A stretch of 64,000 nt of DNA from Dipteris shenzhenensis (Eukaryota; Polypodiophyta; Polypodiopsida; Gleicheniales). This document shows positions 56,802-64,000 of this stretch, in pieces. A program made the translations under genes and the position numbers. The notes beneath the pieces are model-generated. The model searched no databases. It had not been told where the DNA came from and worked only from the letters and a program-made list of their open reading frames with translations. Where the stretch lies: the NCBI GenBank assembly GCA_047967505.1, contig CM106540.1. One strand, written 5' to 3'. How positions within the stretch are numbered: position 1 is the first letter of the stretch; every line of letters begins with the position of its first letter.

Positions 56802-57092
56802 AAAAAACTTTCTCACATAACACTTTCATCGACGGAAAATTTCCGTTGGTGAAAATTTCAATCCGTCGACGAAATTTTTTTCCGTTGATGAATTTTGGGA
56901 TTCCAATGGGATTTTGGAATCCCAAATTTCATCGACATATTTTTTTCCAAAATAATAATTTCCACCCATGAAATTTGGGATTCTTGAATCCCAAAATTCA
57001 TCAACGGAAAAAAAAATCTGTTGACGGAAGAAAAAAAATGCGTCTACGAAAAATTTTTCGTCAATGAAAGTTTTACGTGATGAAATGTTTTT
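56802..57092. mobile_element. Foldback / MITE-like inverted repeat (about 290 bp)
   Basis: The two halves are imperfect reverse complements of about 120-140 bp: an outer AAAAAACTTTCTCAC / GTGATGAAATGTTTTTT pair, then CTTTCATCGACGGAAAA, CGTCGACGAAATTTTTTTCC and CCGTTGATGAATTTTGGGAT. Internal CGTCGACG-type motifs repeat. The right outer side (minus strand CTAGTATAAGAAAAAAC) resembles the CACTA-element end CACTA...AGAAAAA, with the first two bases changed. That link is tentative. Confidence 0.65.
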
Positions 57093-57951
57093 TCTTATAC
57101 TAGAATGACATTTGCATTCACTCATGTTATAAATTTTCCTTTTTTCAGATGAAAATTTTGTTTCATTGATGCAAATTTTTATCCATTCAACTTTATCACA
57201 ACAAAGTGGATTTCAGAATCTAGATTTATATCATTTTTAAAAAGGACAATAGCTTTCATCTTCGTGATTCATATTTAGATCAAAATAAAATAAACCACTA
57301 AATTGTACTACTCACAATCGTCTAAAATTTGACCATTCAGATATTTGTTGTTCTTTCTACATCTATCAAAATATTTTCTTCAACAAGCCTATGGACGACA
57401 TATACCTACTTATCTTAACACCATATATATTCTCTAATTCAATGATAAGGATCAACTTTAATGATTGGGATGAAGTTTTTGTAGAAGAAAAAGCACATTT
57501 TTATAATTCTAAGTAAGTAATGTATTATACTTTATGTAGACATGCATGAATTATTAGCAGTTTCAAAGAATATTAGGTCATATCATTGATCTTGTTTTTT
57601 TCAATTTGTCATTTGAAGTGAAAAGTAGAAAGTTTTTCATCTTTTAATTAGCAATATGTACAATTTTCAAAAGAAGTTTGAAACTATGTTTATTTTGTAA
57701 AAGTTATGAAAATAGTTCTCATTAATGTCTCCAAAAGATTGTAAAATTGATCGATATTTAAGACTAGTGAAAAATCATAATAGCCTGTTGCAAATGACAA
57801 CTCATGACTCGTTGTCATTTTTCATGACTTACTGTTTAGTATCTCTCCTACAATTAATATGATAAATTTTACAAAGCTCGACGAGTATATTAGGCCGATC
57901 GGAGGTAGCCTAGAGAGGTGCCCTTAGCCACCCAAATGATACGCACTTTTG

Positions 57952-58152
57952 CTACGCCAGTATCTCGAACTTGTACGACTGGGGGAAATAAGAATAGGCG
58001 GCTGAGGCCCATTTGTCCTTGGTTACCTCTACTAGGGCATTGTCGAACTGAGCAATAGTTGGTCCTTGTATATCTTTCTGGACCTTCCCAGCGCTATGTG
58101 CCCCATATCCAGTATGATACTTGTCTGTGGTAAAGAAACGCAACCTCTTCAT
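57952..58152 (-). CDS. Unrecognised 66-codon ORF in a G+C-richer island
   Basis: An open frame from an ATG at 58150-58152 to a stop at 57952, with segments MKRLRFFTTDKYHTGYGAHS, KVQKDIQGPTIAQFDNALVE and WASAAYSYFPQSYKFEILA. Its composition differs from the AT-rich surroundings, and it begins only about 17 bp after the tRNA-like sequence on the same strand. No domain is recognised. The pairing of a compact ORF and a tRNA suggests transferred organellar or bacterial DNA, but I could not match the protein. Text on the same strand continues weakly to about 57880. Confidence 0.4.
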   Translation of the reverse strand: MKRLRFFTTDKYHTGYGAHSAGKVQKDIQGPTIAQFDNALVEVTKDKWASAAYSYFPQSYKFEILA

Positions 58153-58168
58153 ACCGAGCTAGGTAATC

Positions 58169-58222
58169 ATGAGAAAAGGGATTCGAACCCTTAACCTTTG
58201 GTTTTGGAGACCATTGTTCTAT
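58169..58222 (-). pseudogene. 3' half of a tRNA-Trp-like gene
   Basis: The minus strand has an anticodon arm GGTCTCCAAAACC (7-nt loop with CCA, a Trp anticodon), a short variable loop, then AAGGGTTCGAATCCCTT, a perfect 5-bp T stem with the TTCGAAT loop, and a few acceptor bases. The D arm and 5' acceptor strand are not recognisable upstream (58223 onward is AT-rich). So it is a truncated copy. The loop matches bacterial and organellar Trp tRNAs. Confidence 0.6.
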
Positions 58223-59125
58223 TTTTGATTGATATCTAGATTTGTGGAAATTTTTGTAAAGAAAGTATTACAAAAAGAAAATTACCATTTGATTGAAATA
58301 CCACATGACAATTTGAAGCATTTTGAATACACACATGTTGATGCATTTTTATTAGTGTGTTGTTAGTCTATTTTTAGGAACTCCATTCTATAGAATCCAT
58401 AGTTTTTACAAACCCTTAACAATACCCCTTTGCGATTTACCTACTATAAGCCAAGGTACGAGGCATAAAGTCTTCTACATTATACATTCTACAACTTGAA
58501 ATGTTATGCATAGCAACTAAGAATTACTTAAGAAAACGAAGATGAGAAATAATAGCTAGGGAATCTAGTTTTCAAATTCCATGTTATGAGGGAAAATATT
58601 GCAAATAACATTCAAAGTAACCAAACTAAACTTTTTATGGATCTTGAATGTCTCATCATTAAAGCCCAATATCCTTGAAAAACTTCATACATTACAAAAA
58701 TATAGGGAAGAACAAGATATTCTAATAAATCTAGGCGTGAAGAGCTATAAACCGATCAAAGATTACTGTCTTTTGAGGCTTCATAAAGGATTTTCTTCTT
58801 CCTCAACCAACAAAGTTTTTTATCTAAAAGATCTACAGATTTAAAGCATGGAAAACTACCTAAAAGTATGGAATTCCTCACATATAATTTTAAGATGCAA
58901 CTTACAAAATTGAAGGAATACAATGATCAATCTCAAATAAGACATTGATCAATCTCCAAAAAAAGTAAAGAAGGATTGTTATCACCCTAAAAATTCTAAA
59001 GCCAATTTTTTAAAAAGGAAATAATACTGCTTGCCTAATGTAGCCAACAAAGCTTTAAGTGTTCTACCACATAACATAACATAAATTGCATTGAAGAGAT
59101 AAGAAAAATATTGTAAGCATGTAGC
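58223..59125. other. Gene-free AT-rich spacer
   Basis: One 81-codon plus ORF (58599-58844) has no recognised domain. Nothing else supported. Confidence 0.45.
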
Positions 59126-59245
59126 ATGTGTTGTGTGTGTGGGTGCATGTATCCATGCCTGTGTATGGGTGTGTGGGTGCGTGCATCTGTGCATGTATGT
59201 GTGTGGGCATAAGCAATATGTATGCATGCTATATGTGCATGTATT
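59126..59245. repeat. GT-rich simple sequence
   Basis: Interrupted TGTG/GTGCATG runs. The cysteine/histidine-rich ORFs on both strands are artefacts of composition. Confidence 0.7.
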
Positions 59246-61680
59246 TGCACTTGTGCTTTCAAATACAAGGGGTAGGTCTTGTTTAAGTATATGCACATTC
59301 ACAATTTCAAGGAGGATTGAGAATCATACCCCCCTAATGGATTTTTCCGAATTCCCTCCATTATTTTAATCATCTATACTTCCCATCTAGATGTTTTGAC
59401 CTAAGGACAACAAACCTAAAAGATAAAATTTTGACTAAAAATGTAGAGATATACCAATTAAGCTAAGATCAAAGAGATCGCTTCAAAATTTCATGCAAAG
59501 GGTAGATTTGAACTCAATTTTATGCAAAGGGGGACTTTGAATATAATACATCCTTTACCCACTCATAAGGTCTTTCCACTAGGCTACATCAAGATATTGT
59601 GAAGACATAGAGTAACGGGTTTTAGGTGCTTACCCTACAAAATAGGGCATAAATAAGAAGGGAGCCCCGTCCCCCCCACCCGCCCCCCTTTAATCCATAA
59701 ATTAAAGGACTTCCACTCTCCTCTTTACTTGCCCCCCCCTCGGTTTCTTCCTTTCTCCACCTATTAACACATCTTTGTTTTCTTTTCCATTGGGGGGGCG
59801 GGGGGGCTATTTGATCCAATTAGATGTAGAGTCACTTTAGAAATTACTATTAAAGTACTCAAACACGTAGCATCAAAAGGTAAGTATCAAACTAGGTATT
59901 GCTTGTTTGGTACAGTGGTAGGAAAGAGACTTAAATTTTAACCTGAAATACTTATCTATGAATTTGATGGGTGTTATAAAACCATGCATAGTGTAGCCTA
60001 TTGAACAAAAATTATTCTAGAGTCTATATTATAGGATCTTTTAGTGTTGGAATTCTATATTACATATTCTTTCAATAATATCCCAAAATACACACAATCT
60101 TATATATTTTGAAGTGTGATTCAAAGGCCATTTAATAAACAATTGTGTTAAGAGAACAAATATGAAAACAATACATTTCACACAGCTATAGAAAGAGAAC
60201 CATCCAACTTGTTGACTTCAAAAAGCTCAGTGAATGTAAAATATAATAGAGTGAGCCAATTATTTCACATACTTGTGAGGAAAATTAATCATATGTACCT
60301 CAAATGTAATGAAAAGATTCATAATGCGCAAATGCTAATGTCATATAGTACTGAAAGAATATGCTACCTAAATTTATGATTATTATTAGTATTGCAATTG
60401 TTGGGGGCAAACGAAAAAGAAACTTAAAAAATGTTAGGAAACTCCGATGGCTTGCTTCTGTATGGCTTCCTTTTATTAAGAATTACTAGGTTGAGGAGTT
60501 TGAGAGGGCATATGTGTTTTCTAATATCAGTAGCTCGATGTGATCATCATTCATGAAAGCATATAAACAATTCTAGTCTAGCCCATATACATGACATTGT
60601 GATATATTTCACTAAGGTATGAGTTTCCACATCTCAATTGACACTATGGTGCAACAATATTAACCATATGGCTTTAATGTATTATAGTTTTTTTAAAAAA
60701 AGTATTGAAGATAAGATTCTTCATACTCCAATGTATATTTGTAATCAAACCATTGATCTTTATCTAAAGTGCTCCCATTTTTACACGCAAGGCCTTTGTT
60801 TTTATGGCCTTATTCAAATTTGAAAAGAAAGCCTCCGTAGATTTAAGAAAGTAAGCCCTTGTAATTAGTAACTAGGCACACATTATTTTATTTGTCAATT
60901 TGATAACCTCTAGGTCATAATATTGTTCCCTTTGAAATGCAAAACAAAGAGAAGCCATTACTCTTTACATGTTCATACTCAAGTAAAATGTTATATTCCC
61001 ATTACTTTGTCCTCATCATATCATTTTGAATGTGTGCATAAATTCCCTTCAACCTACAAGGTATCGTTAGATTGTAATTTTTTGTCATACCAATGTGGGC
61101 GAAGAATATGCAAGCTATTTTGGCCACTTGCTTGTCCATAGAATACAAAAAAAGATATTGTAAGTAGTTAAGCTATAGTAATTCTCAATCCATTCTCTTT
61201 ACATAGATAATGGGTAAAACCTAGACACTTTTTAAGACACCCTAACCTAAACTATACAAAATGTGCAAGTTGATGCAAATCGATATCATTGCAACATTGT
61301 TTCCAAGGACTCCAAGCCTTTATTAGGATCGATTTATTATTTTGATGGGCCATATTGTATTGTATCTTATTAAATGCTTGATCTTTAGCTCTATTGTACT
61401 CAAGAATTTCCTTTGTTTTCCATTTCTTGGTAGCTTGCTATTCCTATTAAATCTAAATAAAATTTTGATCCTCTAGTCCTCAACCATTTCTCTTTCATTG
61501 TTACCCCCCACATCTTCTCAAAAAGCATACATAGGTTGTGTATGGTTTGAAATCATTACTACCTCCTTGTAATCCTTAATTGACAAACTCTTGAATATAT
61601 TATCTAATTTATAAAATTGTTGTCAAACTATGTTCAATTCACTTGCTATAAATAAATCTCACACAAGTGCGATACACGTG
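59246..61680. other. No recognised gene
   Basis: AT-rich, with a short C/G-rich patch (59660-59810, including runs of G and C). ORFs of 60-78 codons show no domain. No element ends found. Confidence 0.4.
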
Positions 61681-61746
61681 AATGTTGGGGGCAAGGGAAC
61701 AAGGTTGAGGAAGGGAGATCATGAGTTACCCACCGAAGGCTACACA

Positions 61747-61755
61747 TATAAATAG
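61747..61755 (+). promoter_or_regulatory. TATA box, possibly in an LTR
   Basis: TATAAATAG followed by GGGG, a textbook plant TATA context, about 65 bp after TGTTGGGGGCAAGG at 61683, which could be an LTR start. No ORF follows closely and no second LTR was found. Confidence 0.35.
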
Positions 61756-62570
61756 GGGGATCATGAAAAACGAAGAAAAAGTAGCCACCACGTCTAGGTT
61801 GCCTTTAAGAATCTCTTCATTGAAGGCACCTAGTTGTTGGACCATTTATCCATATTTCTGACACATAAAATTTGGCCACCACATTGTGTTGAATAAAGTC
61901 AAACATCTTTTCATTTGAAAATTTATGACATTATGTACTCTTTACTTGCTTCTTACAAAAAGTTGTGAGAATTGAAGGGGATTTAGAGTCTGAAGGTTGT
62001 GATCTCATTGTTGTGCTTGTGCTTAGAATACTAGATTGAAAAAAAGGGCCCTATGGACTCTAAAATGAGCTTGTGCATATGTCTTCATCGAAGAAAATAT
62101 GACTTGGATCTAATTTCACATCAACAATCAGTATTTTAATAGACTTATTTCAAGCATAGCCCATATGTTAGGAAAAATAAGATTTCTAAGTGAAGCCAAG
62201 CTATTTGATTGAAATCCACTTGGATGAAAAACTAAAATAGAGAACTAGTGGGGTATTTGTGGTTGAAGGAAGAAAGAGAGCACAAAAGAGTACTTCATAG
62301 GCTTTTCATAAGTATTTTAGATCACACTAAGATCAAGAAGAGGTGAAGAAATTTTGATGTCAAAAGAAGAAAAGTGTGACCATGACAACTCTCCTAAAGT
62401 TTGGAAGAAAATCTCTTATCCCAAGATAAAAAAGAGATGTCTTACTAGTCAAAACTTTGAGATCATCTAAAGATTGGACGTTGAAATCATCAAAGGGGAG
62501 GTGAGTTGTCAACTTAAATCATGGAACTCAACAAAGACAACCATTGCTTAAGGGTTTATAAACATTCATT

Positions 62571-62640
62571 AAAAAGCATACCTTAGGGTTTTAAATCTAG
62601 ATGTTTTAAAAAGCATACCCTAGGGTTTTAATTTGGAGGT
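62571..62640. repeat. Short direct repeat, about 40-bp spacing, two copies
   Basis: AAAAAGCATACC.TAGGGTTTTAA occurs twice. The sequence from 61756 to 62860 otherwise shows no coding or element feature that I can support. Confidence 0.7.
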
Positions 62641-62849
62641 GTTTTCCCTAGTGTGGTGAATATGCCAACGGTGGAGTATTGTTCACCTTGTTTCTTCTTC
62701 AAATCCTTGGGAGTATTTATAGTTCCTTTAGTAAGGGCTTATTAACACCCCTTACTAGGGTATCTTGTATGAGAACCTAGCTCCCCCCCTCCTCTTTGGC
62801 GCAATCTCTTCTCTCTCTCTCTCAGGCCAGTATCTGGAAGACAAACAGG

Positions 62850-63245
62850 TTACCCATGCACTCAGGACTGCCATACGACAGATGCAGGTCTTATCTCATT
62901 AGTTGAGGAAGAGGCAGGGAGGGCCGTAGGCACACCTAAAGAGCAGTAGACTTGCAAGCTATGCACACTTGGAACAGTGGAGACAGAGGAGCACTTCATA
63001 TGTATTTGTCCTGCTTACTATGAGATTTGAGGATGCTATCATTGCGTCTTTCAAGAGAGACTTGAGTTCGACCCACTCTCACATTTGATCCACCTCCATG
63101 TGACCAGGTGTGTATTGGCCTCTTTTTGATGGAGATGTGGTGACCCAGAGAGACTCTGCTACACCAGATTAGTTAGCAGGAGGGGACAACACCACAAGAC
63201 ACTAATTGGGCACAGAGACATGTCACTCATTTTTATGCCTTTGAG
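62850..63245 (+). pseudogene. LINE-type C-terminal zinc-finger fragment
   Basis: Plus-frame text with few stops: LPYDRCRSYLIS, then GTPKEQ, then CKLCTLGTVETEEHFIC and CPAYYEI, then FDPLSHLIHLHVTRCVLASF. The CxLC...ETEEHF...CP.Y pattern is that of the zinc-binding region found after RT in many non-LTR retrotransposons. No RT was recognised upstream, as expected for a 5'-truncated LINE. No poly(A) tail or target duplication was identified. Confidence 0.45.
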
Positions 63246-64000
63246 TTAGCCCCCTGGACACATCGGAGTAGAGGATGAGGAGATAGCCGACACAAGGGCA
63301 GCATGGATCAGTGGGGATAGAGACGACACTGAGCTACAGAGCGGGCGCCACAAAGGGTGGCACGCATGATAGAGGTCTAGCCCATCGCTGCACTACTCAG
63401 AGGAGACCAACTGACACGAGGTTTCATCCTAGATGCCGCCCACCATATATAGAGATCTCGAAGACCAAGCCCCCCGCCATGACAAGAGATAACTCGACAA
63501 CTACAAATACGCAACATCTTTGCGTCTTATCAGAGGGATACCACAACTCCTTGGATATGTCCTTGGAGCTTTCACATTGCCTACAAGAGCTTGAGTGTGC
63601 TTTTTTGAGTTTTGAGTTTATAAGTTCATTAGCTTAGCTTAGCTCATCAAGCGCTAGCGAGCCCTTTGCTTCAGCCCATTGCAACTTGGGTGAGTTATTC
63701 TGCTGATTGTACTTTGGTCTCATTGGCCCGTGAGGCCTCCCCAAGATGTTAATACAACTCTCTCTCTCTCTCTCTCTCTTGATTCTACATGTTAGATAAT
63801 AATGTATATGTGACTCTAATTTGAGAAAAGGCATGGGCACTTACAGCATTGGTTTCCATATACTTAAGCTTTGGTTCATGTCAAAGGTAATACGTGACAT
63901 ATACTACCATACCTATTCTAATAATGAACCTGTAGCAATGGTTTAAAGGGCTTTGGACGAGGGGGAATGGGCACTCATGTAATTAAATGATATGAAATTG
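63246..64000. other. No recognised gene; short (CT)n at 63759-63779
   Basis: A 108-codon plus ORF (63311-63637) in a G+C-richer patch has no domain I recognise. It may be the 3' part of the LINE-like sequence or an LTR. A CTCT run ends the patch and AT-rich spacer follows to the window's end. Confidence 0.4.

Noticed and set aside
59035-59369. Cys/His-rich ORFs resembling zinc-finger or metallothionein-like proteins
   Set aside because: They follow the GT/CA-rich simple sequence in every frame, so composition explains them.

Overview
This window looks like repeat-dominated nuclear DNA of a vascular plant. The sequence is AT-rich, its retrotransposon primer sites match the 3' end of plant initiator tRNA-Met, its telomere-like repeats are of the plant CCCTAAA type, and I see no intact host gene in 64 kb. 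Nested, decayed Copia and Gypsy elements, a reverse transcriptase resembling Penelope-like elements, and long gene-poor spacers fit a large genome such as a gymnosperm or fern. The lineage is an inference, not shown by the sequence.

Region by region: 1-2285 holds a fragment resembling the NLI-interacting-factor (CTD phosphatase) domain. 2286-7059 is a minus-strand Copia element with all domains recognisable, a PBS and a full 5' LTR, but only a 28-bp stub of the 3' LTR. 7.4-9.5 kb is tandem repeats. 9.56-11.57 kb is a plus-strand Copia relic whose integrase is split by a solo LTR of the first Copia family. 12.4-14.3 kb has a minisatellite, a polypyrimidine tract and a transposase-like minus-strand relic. 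14.98-16.48 kb is a truncated copy of a non-autonomous LTR element. 17-20.8 kb is a pile of Copia fragments, one lacking its RT.

20.77-29.56 kb is richer in G+C and coding-like on the plus strand: a Gypsy integrase, then a retropepsin-like domain in the same frame, then several kilobases of unrecognised decayed ORFs. Into the last of these a complete 2580-bp non-autonomous LTR element (26116-28695) has inserted, with a perfect 5-bp target duplication and LTRs differing at two sites. 30-35 kb holds a PIF/Harbinger-like relic, Copia pieces, another LTR of the same non-autonomous family and a roughly 95-bp satellite. 35.16-37.60 kb contains two large inverted repeats, followed by a Copia RT/RNase H relic with the start of its LTR. 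40-46.5 kb is simple repeats and one more transposase-like relic.

46.7-51.8 kb is a decayed minus-strand Gypsy element. 52.0-54.1 kb is a decayed plus-strand reverse transcriptase that I read as Penelope-like, followed about 0.5 kb later by a 230-bp tract of CCCTAAA-type repeats. That orientation is the one expected if an element had been primed from a telomere overhang, and it is the most interesting arrangement in the window. Beyond 55 kb are a perfect 51-bp hairpin, a foldback element, a small island with the 3' half of a Trp-type tRNA beside an unrecognised ORF, and a LINE-type zinc-finger fragment near 63 kb.

Almost every coding stretch carries stops or frameshifts, so none is expected to make a full protein. 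Family assignments were made by eye from translated motifs. Boundaries are exact only where LTR ends, PBS, PPT or target duplications fix them.
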